From the NCBI RefSeq assembly GCF_004379255.2, contig NC_056035.1, forward strand, positions 21,452,502-21,516,501: a stretch of DNA of 64,000 nt, in the 5' to 3' direction. Shown piece by piece: positions 22,893 to 33,608 of this stretch. Position 1 is the stretch's first letter, and each line of letters begins with the position of its first letter. The notes beneath the pieces were generated by a model. The model was not told the DNA's origin and made no database searches. It saw nothing but the letters and a program-made list of their open reading frames with translations. Origin of the DNA: Salvia splendens (lineage: Eukaryota > Streptophyta > Magnoliopsida > Lamiales > Lamiaceae). The translations under genes and the position numbers were made by a program.

Positions 22893-23634
22893 ACGTACTA
22901 TGACTTACTGCACCGAGTAGCAACACTACAATCTTTTATCATCCCACAATTTTTAATATCTTCAAAATAGGTATAAATTGAAATTATATTGATAAGGAAA
23001 TAAATTATATCATAATTAGGATAGATTAGTTAAATTATAGATTATTATTCAATGTTGTAAATGGCAATAATTAATAAGGATATATGTATCACGTGATTTT
23101 GATTGAAAAATTATGAAGATTTATAGTGCAATGTTAGAATACATGAATTAAATGGGAAAGTTATAACTTGAACTTAAATATAGTTCCAATACATTTGTCC
23201 GTCAATATTTCAATACATTTTTAAATGATGGACTGTATGTGAAAGTCCCAGCTTGAACCCAACATTATAGCTACAATATTTTGACCGCGCCAAATAATCA
23301 AGCTTGATTTAGGAAGATAGGATTGAGCAAATCCAATCTCCATTTCCCCTACTTTTAGGCGTTGTTTGATTGGCGAGAAAGTAAAATTGGCAAGGAAAAT
23401 TATTTATAGGAAAATGAATCCCGAGAATATGATTTCTAATAACTTTACTTTCTCGTGTTTGGAAAATATCAATATTTGAAAGTATATATTTGATTTAATA
23501 AATTATTAATTACAAATGATAATATTTATATTATTTTATTTATTATTACGATGGATAGTTTAAATATGGATTATACATCATAATATATAATAATAATAAA
23601 AATAATATATTAATAAATAAGATTATTATTATTA

Positions 23635-23665
<31 letters not shown>

Positions 23666-24569
23666 CATTATATTTTCCTTGTTTCAGGATTTTGATTACT
23701 TTCCCGAGAATCCTTAAAAGTTGTACTAACTTTCCTTGTTTCAGGATTTTGATTACTTTCCCAGTTCGATTAAAAACGGAAACAAACACAGGAATTTAAA
23801 ATTTAAGGAATCAGATTACTTTCTCAGGTAAAATCCTGGCAACCAAACATGACTATGTTGCATACATTCGATGACAATTGCATTTAACTAAAATAATTAG
23901 ATGAATTAAAAACTTAGAATTTTAATATAATTTTCAAGATAATTGGCATGATAAGTTTAAACTCCCCAAATATCATCTCCAATGCTCTATCGACTCTTTC
24001 ACTCCATCTTCAATATTCCTCTGTCCCACAAAATTATACTCTTTTCTTTTTAGTCCGTCCCATAAAAATATACACTTTCCAACTAATTATGGAAAAACTT
24101 TTCTCTTTAATAAGGTGAGACTCATTTTCCACTTACAATATTTTAATTAATTTTTATTTCTATCTCATTTATTTTACCAATATGCATTAAAATATATGCA
24201 TTAAAACTCATATTCAACCAAAAGTTCATATTCTTATGAAACGGATGGAATAGTACATTTCTTAAAATAGAAATATCACTTACTCTACTTTTTCTCACTC
24301 TTACTTTATCCTCTCTCCAACTAAACAACACTCTATGTACAATCATGTGCTGAAAATGAAATGTTCCACTTAGATAAGACGGAAGGAGTATAAACTAGTA
24401 TAAATATAAAATTTTGTAAATAGTTTAAACATCAAAATGTAATTATTTTATAATTATACTTATCTAGTACTACTAATTTTTAAAAATAGTTTAAACTTCT
24501 ACATCAAATCTATTTTCTCTCTATTTGGATTTTGGGTCTATTAATTTAACCATCTACTCCTACCACTTT
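22893..24569. other. AT-rich intergenic DNA with MITE relics
   Basis: No gene. 23356-23852 is flanked by GGCGTTGTTTGATTGGCGAG and, in complement, CATGTTTGGTTGCCAGGA, like a Tourist/hAT-type MITE. It contains a repeated block CCTTGTTTCAGGATTTTGAT (about 23676 and 23731). 23620-23668 is an ATT microsatellite. 24010-24390 has Stowaway-like ends (CTCTGTCCCACAAAATTA; AAGACGGAAGGAGTATA). Confidence 0.5.
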
Positions 24570-24727
24570 TACTCCCTGCTCTTAGGCAAGAGCACAACGC
24601 CCACATCCGTGCTCTTCCGCAAGTACAAGCTTAAGGGTCCCACCATTCTATTATTCAATTTAAATAAAAATATTTACACAAAATTAAAATGCATTAAAAA
24701 TACCCGGAATAATATTACAAATTATAA

Positions 24728-24953
24728 AAAAATTAAAAATTAAATAATTAAAATACTAAAAATTAAAAATTACATAATTAAAATACTAAAAATTAAAAAT
24801 TACATAATTAAAATACTAAAAATTAAAAATTACATAATTAAAATACTAAAAATTAAAAATTACATAATTAAAATACTAAAAATTAAAAATTACATAATTA
24901 AAATCCTAAAAATTAAAAATTACATAATTAAACACCTAAAAAATAAAAATTAC
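24728..24953. repeat. 30-bp AT-rich minisatellite, about 7.5 copies
   Basis: The unit contains AAATACTAAAAATTAAAAAT followed by TACATAATTA and repeats at an exact 30-bp period, with slight divergence at both edges (TAAATAATTA at the left, AAATCC and AACACC variants at the right). It lies directly downstream of the stop codon of the Myb/NAM-associated ORF. Confidence 0.92.
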
Positions 24954-24965
24954 CCCCGTGGATGA

Positions 24966-25970
24966 CTATTCATCCGGCTCTACCGCCAATGTTTTTTGGA
25001 GACCCCGTATCATCGCCACATGCGATCGAAGTTGCTCGGGAGTCATAGTTAACCTATCGGCCAAATTAGATTGGGCCAAAATCCCCCTCAACGAGTTGGT
25101 GGGGGGTTGAGGTGGCACATAGGGATCGGGGGCGGATGGAGTCGCGGCGCGACGGCGGTTGGCCGCCGCCTTCTTCGTTCCTTGCGGCCGACGTTTCGAA
25201 CTGCTCTGGCCGGCGTCGGGGCTACCCAAGTTAGCTCCGGCAAATTGGCTAGCCTCATCCTCGGAGCCGGCGTCGGATAGGGATATCGACCTCGACCGTT
25301 TGGAGTTGGAGCTAGAGGAGGATGATACGCCTCCCTTATACTTCGGATGCGCCCGCGTCTCCTGCCAAATGTTGAGGTACTTGAACGGCTTGTAGTTCAT
25401 GGATTGGTAGGTTGCCAAGGCGGAGCTGATGATGTCAAGCTCGCTCCGGCCGCTCCCCGCCGACCGCTCTTCCTGGAGGTAATACCCCTGGAACTTTTGG
25501 ATTTCTTCGTTGGCTTTGTATATGGCATTGCGCACCATACTCTCGTTGCGCTCGATTGTTCCAGCCGGCCCGTTTTGATTGTACCGGCGACAGATGCGCC
25601 ACTAATAATGGTCACCGGATTGGTTCGTGCCAACCTCCGGATCTTCGGAGATTGACAAGTACGCTTTGAATAATTGCTCCATCTCCCCCGGAGTGTACGG
25701 AGTTCGGACACCACGACTAGGAAGAGGAGGAGTTTGAGAGGGGCCGCTCCCTCCCGCTTTAGGTACGGGTGGTTCGGGTGTCCACCCGTATTGCCCTTCG
25801 GGGGCATCTTGGTCGTCGATCGGGTAAGGCCTGTAGCCACCCGGAACTCGCGAACCTTGGGTTTGAGGAGGGGCCGAATATTCCGTTTCCGGACTAGGAA
25901 ATGGTTGTGAACCGAACCAATCGAGGTTCCAACCGTGGGAGCCGGAGCGGTGATCGCCGGAGCCGGACAG
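24966..25970 (-). pseudogene. Myb/SANT-like, NAM-associated domain protein (annotated elsewhere as 'glutathione S-transferase T3-like'), inactivated
   Basis: One frame of 335 codons runs from 25970 to the stop at 24966. It begins SGSGDHRSGSHGWNLDWF, continues with the trihelix-like part (TPGEMEQLFKAYLSISEDPE) and then the NAM-associated region (MVRNAIYKANEEIQKFQGYY; YQSMNYKPFKYLNIWQETRA), with a basic Ser-rich stretch and an RGILAQSNLADRLTMTPEQL tail. Two lesions kill it: the expected initiator codon is CTG (25970-25968), and a TAG at 25604-25602 replaces a Trp codon in the GDHYW motif. Everything else is in frame, so inactivation is recent. Proteins of this family usually derive from Harbinger ORF1 and bind DNA. 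Confidence 0.78.
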
Positions 25971-26338
25971 TTTTTTGTTGTGAGTGAAAGAAAGATTGAG
26001 AATTGTAAGAATAGAAATGAGAGAATTTAGATGAGAATTGTGTAGTGTGGTGTGAATTTTTGGTGTGGAAGTGGGGGTATTTACAGATGAAAATGTGTAT
26101 TTTTGGGGAAAAAATTGAAAAATAAATTAAAAGTGAGTAGAAAACGAATATAATTTTTTGGAAAGTGGGAAAATATTTTTTTATTTTTAATCGGATTTTT
26201 TAATTAAAATCCGATTTAAAAAAATCAAATTGTTGGCACGGACGTGCTCGATGCATCGCGCAGCGCCGTGTCAGCTGCAAGAGCGCAGCGGCATGCATCT
26301 TAGTGAGCTGTATGACACCAACAAGGGTTACCTAATGA

Positions 26339-26554
<216 letters not shown>

Positions 26555-26557
26555 TGA

Positions 26558-26860
<303 letters not shown>

Positions 26861-27745
26861 TAAGTGGTGATGTTATATTATCTCTTGTACTGGTACAGGG
26901 AACTGTTGTGGAAGGAACTATACAAAAATTGTTTGAAGGAAACCATATGAATTACATAGAGTGCATCAACGTAGATTTCAAGTCTACTGGAAAAGAATCA
27001 TTTTATGGTATTGGTGCTTTCTTATACAGCTGCACTTTCCTGGCATTCTGATGTTGAATCAGGGATTTATAACTCGTGTTCTTGTGGCAGACCTTCAGCT
27101 TGATGTAAAAGGTTGTAAGGATGTTTATGCTTCATTTGACAAGTATGTAGAAGTCGAACGTCTCGAGGGAGATAACAAATATCATGCCGAAGGAGATGGT
27201 ATGCAGGTATGCTGCTGCAATAGCAGATAATGGTGTATATTTGAGACTATTAGCTTAACTTAATTGTTGATTTAAGGAAATCTACGTAACTTCCTTGCCC
27301 CTAAGAAAACTCGTGTATGTCAATATCTCTGATTTTTCCTCGTTGATTGATTAATTTATTTGTGTAACATTAGAACTCATTATTCATTCTCCTTGGCTGA
27401 AAATATATTTTGTCCTTAGGATGCAAAGAAGGGTGTCTTGTTCATTGACTTCCCTCCAGTTCTCCAGCTTCAGTTAAAGCGTTTTGAATATGATTTTATG
27501 AAGGATACAATGGTTAAGGTGAGTTGTTGAAATATTGATCATTGTGTATTTGTTTCTTAATGTTTGATTATCTTTATCTTGTTTCTTTATGTACATTCTG
27601 GTTAGCATCTTGGGTATATGATCAATCATCGGCTTAACTGTTTGATCTTAGCTTGGAGTTATAAATGTATCATTCTATTCTTATATTTACTTATTTAAAT
27701 AGAGTTTTCCTGTACTTTGACCTGTGAATCTGGTTTTTGAAATAA

Positions 27746-27830
27746 ATACTCCCTCCGTCCCACTTTAGGAGCCCAAGTTTACCATTTTTTGGTATCCCAC
27801 TTTAGGAGTCCCGGTTGGAATAGCAGTCTA
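27746..27830. mobile_element. Stowaway-like terminus in UBP intron
   Basis: TACTCCCTCCGTCCCACTTT at 27746 followed by a second block TCCCACTTTAGGAGTCCCGG. No matching right end is visible, so this is a fragment. Confidence 0.6.
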
Positions 27831-28229
27831 GCACTACTTGTTTTCTCATTTCTTGTTTTATTGAGTAGGATTGGAATACAAAGTTTCATACATTGAGAAA
27901 TTGATCTTAACTAACAGAGGACGTGGGAGAGAGAATATCATTAATGTCAAATAAGAATTGTTGTCACATGTTTGCCTATAAGACGTTGTATAATAAGTTG
28001 GTGCAATGATATTCAATCCTCTTACGCTAGGTTAATCGTTATATTTTTATTTCTAACTATCCATTCCATTAGTTCCATAAATGCGACAATTTAATGATTG
28101 TTTGTCCTTCATTAACTTGGTGATGCGAAATTCATAATTTTTAGGTCATCCCCTTCTGTTTGGATGCAGTAACTCTTTGTGGGCCTTTGTTATGCATCTC
28201 AAGAATAATGAGTGATGCTTTAAAGTGTA

Positions 28230-28694
28230 TGTTACGATCTCTCGTCGTAACCTCCCTATCTTAGCTCAACTCCACCGAGATTCCGCGATATCCGCAATCA
28301 CAACACACGAATGATCAAGGAATGAACGTTTTATTGAATCACAAACGAAGAGTTACACAATATGAATGAACAACGAAGAGGAACTCTAGATCCACGACCT
28401 AAGTTCCGAGCTTACAGCTCAACAACACAATATCAACGCTAAAAACAAAAGGAAGAGTAGCTAAGCTTATTTATACTCCGTTTCCTAGCTCGAGCTAGCT
28501 CATGCCGCCTCCTAGCTTAGTATCCTCCACGTAGGACCCTTCTCATTGGCTGTTAATACGTCATTGCCTTCTTCTCATTGGTCGAGACCTCTTAACTAAT
28601 GCCACGTCACCGCGCTCTCACTATATATCGCATGCATGTTCGCTAATGTTGCATGCATGTAAGCTAATCACGGTTTATACTCATGCATGCAACA
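28230..28694 (-). repeat. 3' LTR of the gypsy chromovirus
   Basis: 465 bp, starting TGTTACGATC and ending GCAACA on the plus strand. The adjacent 28695-28711 is the complement of a polypurine tract (read on the minus strand CTTAAGAGGGGAGCAT). Confidence 0.95.
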
Positions 28695-28705
28695 ATGCTC
28701 CCCTC

Positions 28706-30106
28706 TTAAGGTTCCTTTTCCACAAGGAACCATGGAAATCTGGCTTTAATCACCTCCGCAAACTCCCATGAAGCATCTGCCGGCGATTTTCCCTCCCAAT
28801 GGATGAGCCATTTAGTAGCCGCTTGATTCTGTCTCTTAACCATTTTTCTATCGAGTATCGCCTGAGGAATAGCGTCATTTAAGTGAGATATCTCTGGTAG
28901 ATCAGTTACGGGGCCTGTTGGAGGAGAAGCTGGTTTCAACAATGATACATGAAACACATTGTGAATTGTAGCCGAGGCTGGTAGATTGAGTTTATAAGCT
29001 ACTGCACCAATCTTATCCAATATCTGATATGGACCAAAGTATTTGGGCTCAAATTTGTGGTGTTTTCCTCGGATGGATCTCTGCCTATACTCTCTCAATT
29101 TCAACCAAACCCACTCCCCTATCTCAAACTCCTTATCACTTCTGTGTTTGTCCGCTTGTTTCTTCATTCTGTCAGCCGCTTTCTGGACATTTCGTTTAAG
29201 TATAGCAAGCATCTCTTCTCTGTCTCTGAGAGCAAGATCGACTGCTTCAATATTGGAATCACCCGGTAAGTAAGGAACATGTAAAGGAGGTGTAAAGCCA
29301 TATAGAGCTTCAAAAGGAGTCATTCTAATACTCGAGTGATAAGTAGTATTGTACCAGTATTCAGCCAAACTCAACCAATGGAACCAAGTATGCGGTTTCT
29401 CTCCCATAGCACAACGTAAATAGCATTGTAAACTTCGGTTGACTATTTCAGTTTGCCCATCCGTTTCTGGGTGATAAGTCGTGGAATACAACAACTCAAC
29501 CCCTAACAAGCTCATGAATTCTTTCCAGAAGCTCCCCACAAAGATAGCTCCTCTATCACTCACAATCTTAACTGGCATTCCATGCAATTTAAACACAGAA
29601 TCCATAAACACCTCAGCTACTTTCTTTGTTGTAAATGGGTGTGAAAGAGCCATAAAATGTGCATATTTACTTAGCCTATCCACCACCACAAATATAGTGT
29701 CATAACCTTGAGAGCTCGGCAAAGCTTCAACAAAATCCATTGAGATATCTGTATAAATTGCAGTAGGTATTGGGAGAGGCTGTAATAATCCAGATGGAGA
29801 AGTATTACCCGGCTTGTATTTTTGGCAAGTAACACATAGTCGCACAAACTCTCTGACATCTTTTCTCAGTTTCGGCCAATATAACAGGGCAGCTATCCTC
29901 TTGTAAGTTCCCAATACTCCTGAATGACCAGCCAAAGCAGATCCATGGAAGGTAGATAAGATCTGAGCCTTAAGTAACACATCATTTCCCACCACCAGCT
30001 TGCCTTTTCTTCTCAGTTCTTCCCTCTCCCAACTAAATTTTGGATGAGACTCTGTATTCTGCTTTTTTCTTCCAAAATTTTCTGGATCAGAGTGTCTTTT
30101 TTCCAT
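28706..30106 (-). CDS. Integrase with chromodomain-like C-terminus (pol part 2 of gypsy chromovirus)
   Basis: A 466-residue frame. The zinc-binding HHCC block lies near residues 55-95 (HSGVLGTYKRI, then CVTCQKYK). The DDE core has DISMDFVEALP (first Asp), KIVSDRGAIFVGSFWKEF (second Asp) and ETDGQTEIVNRSLQ (Glu region). The C-terminus has GPYQILDKIGAVAYKLNLP and a chromodomain-like tail (ATKWLIHWEGKSPADASWEF), which in chromoviruses targets heterochromatin marks. The first 25 or so codons overlap the end of the upstream frame and are probably not the true start, because pol should be continuous. Catalytic residues look intact. Confidence 0.9.
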   Translation of the reverse strand: MEKRHSDPENFGRKKQNTESHPKFSWEREELRRKGKLVVGNDVLLKAQILSTFHGSALAGHSGVLGTYKRIAALLYWPKLRKDVREFVRLCVTCQKYKPGNTSPSGLLQPLPIPTAIYTDISMDFVEALPSSQGYDTIFVVVDRLSKYAHFMALSHPFTTKKVAEVFMDSVFKLHGMPVKIVSDRGAIFVGSFWKEFMSLLGVELLYSTTYHPETDGQTEIVNRSLQCYLRCAMGEKPHTWFHWLSLAEYWYNTTYHSSIRMTPFEALYGFTPPLHVPYLPGDSNIEAVDLALRDREEMLAILKRNVQKAADRMKKQADKHRSDKEFEIGEWVWLKLREYRQRSIRGKHHKFEPKYFGPYQILDKIGAVAYKLNLPASATIHNVFHVSLLKPASPPTGPVTDLPEISHLNDAIPQAILDRKMVKRQNQAATKWLIHWEGKSPADASWEFAEVIKARFPWFLVEKEP

Positions 30107-33087
30107 GATTCCTTAACTTTTGCAATTAACTCAAGAGGAATCACAAAGGAGGTTAGAGCATAAGTCATCACTTCTGGAACTCTAGACAAAGCATCAGCCA
30201 CTGAATTCTCAATGCCTTTCTTGTATCTAATTTCATAATCAAATTGCATTAGCTTGGTCATCCAAGCTTGTTGAGTAGGTGTAGTCAGCTTCTGATCCAT
30301 CAAATATTTCAAGCTCTGATGATCAGTCAGAATGATGAACTTCTTGCCTTGCAAATAATGATACCACTTCTTCACAGCCATTAAAATAGCCAACAATTCC
30401 TTCTCATATACTGATAAAGTCTGATATTTAGGAGATAGGGACTTACTAATGAAGGCTATGGGATGCTTATCTTGCATTAGCACAGCTCCAATTCCAAATC
30501 CTGAAGCATCAGTCTCTATAACGAACTCTTTAGTAAAATCTGGCAAGGCCAACACAGGAGCTGTTATCATAGCCATTTTCAGTTTTTCAAAAGCTTCTTG
30601 TGCTTCATTTGTCCACTTGAATATATTGCCCTTAATCACCTCTATCAGTGGTCTAGCTATCACTCCATAATGATGCACAAATCTCCTGTAATAGCCAGTT
30701 AAGCCAAGGAAGCTTCTCACTTGTTTGACAGTCTTAGGCTGAGGCCAATGTTTCACTGCTTCTATTTTTCCTTCATCAGTTGAGACCCCTTCATGAGATA
30801 TAACATGACCGAGATACTCCACTTTCTTACACCCAAAAGTACACTTGCTCCTTTTAGCTAATAAGCTATGCTCTTTCATCAATTCCAGAACTACTCTCAA
30901 GTGTTGCTCATGGGCCTCTTGGTTGCTGCTGTAGACTAGAATATCATCAAAGAATACCAGTATAAATTTCCTCAAATAACTCTTGAAAATTGTGTTCATT
31001 AAATTCTGAAATGTTGCTGGAGCATTTGTCAAACCAAATGGCATGACTAAAAACTCATAGTGCCCGGAGTGAGTTTTAAAAGCAGTCTTGTGGACATCCT
31101 CCGGTCTCATCCTTACTTGCCAGTAACCTGACCTTAAATCAATCTTTGAGAACCAAGCAGCCTTACCCAATTCATCTAGCAACTCCTCAATAACAGGTAT
31201 AGGGTACTTGTCTTTGACCGTGATAGCATTCAATGCTCTATAATCCACACACATTCTCCAAGTAGAGTCCTTCTTTTTAACCAACACAATGGAACTTGCA
31301 AAAGGGCTCTCACTATGTCGAATAACTCCAGCCTTAAGCATATCTTCAATCATAGCCTCAATAACATTTTTCTGATGTGCAACATATTTATAAGGTCTCA
31401 TGTTGATGGCATCTGCTCCCTCTTTTAAAATAATTTTGTGATCCAGTTCTCTCTGTGGAGGTAGTGTTTTCGGCTCCTCAAATATTTCAGCAAACTCTTT
31501 AAGCATCATATTAAGCTTTGGCCAAATTTCCTCAACACTAAGCTCATAACATAAATCTGTCTCCAACTCAACAGCAGGTATCCACTGACTGAGTTTTCTC
31601 TCATTAACATCAGCTTCATCTGGATTCATTATGTGTAGAAAATTCAATTGCTCAACCTTAGGTGACCATCTCTCACCTTGTAGCTTCACTTTCTCTCCAT
31701 TCAACTTGAAAACCATACTGAGATTGTTAAAATTCCACTTAATCTCACCCAAAGTGGATAACCATTCTCCACCCAATATCAGATCATAAGTCTCCAGAGT
31801 AATAAGATAGACTTCACTCTGAAATCTGGATCCTTGCATCTCCCATTCCAACCTATTGCATTTTTGGGTGCATTGCAGAATCTGCCCATTAGCTACTTCC
31901 ACAGCTTTTGAATTAACAGGAAGTAGTTCACAATTGATTTTTCTAGCCACTTTCGAGCTTAAAAAATTGTGAGTGCTACCAGTATCTATCAATATTCTCA
32001 AGATCTTACCCTGACATTTCCCTCTAATCCTCATTACTTGAGGTCCATCCTTTCCCCACACAGCATGTAAGGAGAGCTGCAGACCAGATTTCTCATCTTC
32101 TTCTTCGTCCTCACTCACTTCCTGCACCTCATTACTTCCCACTTCTCCTACCTCAAGCAGCTGCACAACATATGATCTTCTCTTACTACACTGGTGGTTT
32201 GGAGTGAATTTCTCCGTGCACCAGAAACACTCTTTTCTTGCCCTTTTTTCATCCATTTCTTTTGGAGTCAAATTAGTACTAGCTCTAACACCATTCGGTC
32301 TACCAACCTCCTTGTTACTTCCATTCCAGTTATTCAAAACTCCAACCTTATTAGTAGCAGTCACAGCCAAAGGTTTGCTATTAGAATAGTAGCTACTGCT
32401 CGCTTGAACATGGCTCTGACTAACCTTTGTTTTAACACCTAGAGCTCTCACAGTCAACTCTTGTAGTTTAGCTAAAGAGTAAGCCTCAGATAATGCCTTA
32501 GGTCTAAACATACGCACAGGCATTTGTAGTTCATCAATTAATCCAGATAAGAAGAAGCTCAAAGCTTGATCCTCTCTAATTCCAGCTCTAGGATATAATT
32601 CATCAAAGGTATCCATGTAATTTTGTAGCGTACCTGTTTGTTTGAGGTTCCTGAGGTCAGCTAATGGATCCTCATATGCGTGAGCACCAAAGCGAGCGGC
32701 CAAGGATGAGCTATAGCTCGACCAATCCGCGTACGCCATATCTCCATGTAAGCTTTCAAAACCTCGATGCCACTGCGAAGCCTTCCCTTCTAGATGAATT
32801 GCAGCCACTCTAACCTTATCCTCTTCAGGTACCTTAGCCACTTGGAAAAAGTACTCAGCTCTCATCATCCACCCTTCAAAACCGTCTCCATCGAATTTAG
32901 GAAATTCATATCGCGTCGATCTTCCTCCATTTTCATACCTATTCCAACCAGTCTCCATTTCATTATTTTTCTGATTCTGCAAATTAAGCGCAGCAATTGT
33001 TTGCGACATCTCCATCATCTCGGCCTTATGCTCTTCTCGCATCTCTTGCAATTTCTGCTCCATCGCCTCCAACATTTTCTTCTCCAT
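30013..33087 (-). CDS. Gag-protease-RT-RNase H polyprotein of gypsy chromovirus
   Basis: A 1024-residue frame starting MEKKMLEAMEQKLQEM (coiled-coil N-terminus). The gag core is at about 60-220, and a Cys/His knuckle follows (CFWCTEKFTPNHQC). The aspartic protease has ILIDTGSTHNFLSS. The RT has YPIPVIEELLDELG, LRSGYWQVRM and the catalytic FFDDILVYSS. RNase H follows with IETDASGFGIGAVLMQ and LTDHQSLKYL. The frame ends after LIQNLVGRGKN because of a single-base frameshift at the T6 run 30063-30068 (A6 on the coding strand), after which the integrase continues in another frame. Apart from that base the element appears coding-competent. Confidence 0.93.
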   Translation of the reverse strand: MEKKMLEAMEQKLQEMREEHKAEMMEMSQTIAALNLQNQKNNEMETGWNRYENGGRSTRYEFPKFDGDGFEGWMMRAEYFFQVAKVPEEDKVRVAAIHLEGKASQWHRGFESLHGDMAYADWSSYSSSLAARFGAHAYEDPLADLRNLKQTGTLQNYMDTFDELYPRAGIREDQALSFFLSGLIDELQMPVRMFRPKALSEAYSLAKLQELTVRALGVKTKVSQSHVQASSSYYSNSKPLAVTATNKVGVLNNWNGSNKEVGRPNGVRASTNLTPKEMDEKRARKECFWCTEKFTPNHQCSKRRSYVVQLLEVGEVGSNEVQEVSEDEEEDEKSGLQLSLHAVWGKDGPQVMRIRGKCQGKILRILIDTGSTHNFLSSKVARKINCELLPVNSKAVEVANGQILQCTQKCNRLEWEMQGSRFQSEVYLITLETYDLILGGEWLSTLGEIKWNFNNLSMVFKLNGEKVKLQGERWSPKVEQLNFLHIMNPDEADVNERKLSQWIPAVELETDLCYELSVEEIWPKLNMMLKEFAEIFEEPKTLPPQRELDHKIILKEGADAINMRPYKYVAHQKNVIEAMIEDMLKAGVIRHSESPFASSIVLVKKKDSTWRMCVDYRALNAITVKDKYPIPVIEELLDELGKAAWFSKIDLRSGYWQVRMRPEDVHKTAFKTHSGHYEFLVMPFGLTNAPATFQNLMNTIFKSYLRKFILVFFDDILVYSSNQEAHEQHLRVVLELMKEHSLLAKRSKCTFGCKKVEYLGHVISHEGVSTDEGKIEAVKHWPQPKTVKQVRSFLGLTGYYRRFVHHYGVIARPLIEVIKGNIFKWTNEAQEAFEKLKMAMITAPVLALPDFTKEFVIETDASGFGIGAVLMQDKHPIAFISKSLSPKYQTLSVYEKELLAILMAVKKWYHYLQGKKFIILTDHQSLKYLMDQKLTTPTQQAWMTKLMQFDYEIRYKKGIENSVADALSRVPEVMTYALTSFVIPLELIAKVKESWKKDTLIQKILEEKSRIQSLIQNLVGRGKN

Positions 33088-33129
33088 TTCCGCACCTCGA
33101 GTAACCGTTCCGACGTCCGGAGATCGATT

Positions 33130-33141
33130 GCTCTGATACCA
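33130..33141 (-). other. Primer binding site (initiator Met tRNA type)
   Basis: Read on the minus strand, TGGTATCAGAGC begins two bases after the 5' LTR. It is the standard complement to the 3' end of plant initiator tRNA-Met used to prime reverse transcription. Confidence 0.88.
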
Positions 33142-33143
33142 AT

Positions 33144-33608
33144 TGTTACGATCTCTCGTCGTAACCTCCCTATCTTAGCTCAACTCCACCGAGATTCCGC
33201 GATATCCGCAATCACAACACACGAATGATCAAGGAATGAACGTTTTATTGAATCACAAACGAAGAGTTACACAATATGAATGAACAACGAAGAGGAACTC
33301 TAGATCCACGACCTAAGTTCCGAGCTTACAGCTCAACAACACAATATCAACGCTAAAAACAAAAGGAAGAGTAGCTAAGCTTATTTATACTCCGTTTCCT
33401 AGCTCGAGCTAGCTCATGCCGCCTCCTAGCTTAGTATCCTCCACGTAGGACCCTTCTCATTGGCTGTTAATACGTCATTGCCTTCTTCTCATTGGTCGAG
33501 ACCTCTTAACTAATGCCACGTCACCGCGCTCTCACTATATATCGCATGCATGTTCGCTAATGTTGCATGCATGTAAGCTAATCACGGTTTATACTCATGC
33601 ATGCAACA
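33144..33608 (-). repeat. 5' LTR of the gypsy chromovirus
   Basis: 465 bp, identical by eye to the LTR at 28230-28694. It contains a TATA-like stretch near 33535-33541 in the CTCACTATATATCGC region. Confidence 0.95.

Larger units (their letters stand above)
24570..26290 (-). mobile_element. Probable Harbinger-related non-autonomous element carrying a Myb/NAM-associated ORF
   Basis: A coding relic of the family that accompanies PIF/Harbinger transposases (24966-25970) is surrounded by AT-rich repeats. The ends contain related words in opposite orientation: CTGCTCTTAGGCAAGAGCAC near 24578 and, in complement from the right end, GCTCTTGCAGCTGACACGG near 26284. Both ends have GTGCTC or GCACGTCC blocks. 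Exact termini and a 3-bp target duplication could not be fixed, and no DDE transposase is present. The right end abuts the first visible UBP exon. Confidence 0.45.
28230..33608 (-). mobile_element. Young Ty3/gypsy chromovirus inserted in the UBP locus (5379 bp)
   Basis: Two 465-bp LTRs (28230-28694 and 33144-33608) look identical by eye, and GTGTA flanks both sides (28225-28229 and 33609-33613). On the minus strand the order is 5' LTR, initiator-Met-tRNA-type primer site (TGGTATCAGAGC), gag-protease-RT-RNase H, integrase with chromodomain-like tail, polypurine tract, 3' LTR. The element is complete except for a one-base frameshift between RNase H and integrase. Identical LTRs indicate very recent insertion. 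It lies antisense to the UBP exons. Confidence 0.95.

Noticed and set aside
24728..24953. Regular 30-bp repeats resembling a CRISPR array
   Set aside because: The units are contiguous with no unique spacers, are very AT-rich, and lie in plant DNA beside a transposon ORF. This is a minisatellite.
30013..30106. Programmed ribosomal frameshift between RNase H and integrase as the default explanation
   Set aside because: The frames overlap by about 90 bases, but an A6 run alone is not a known signal and related plant chromoviruses usually have one continuous pol. A single-base indel is simpler, though the question is left open in the findings.
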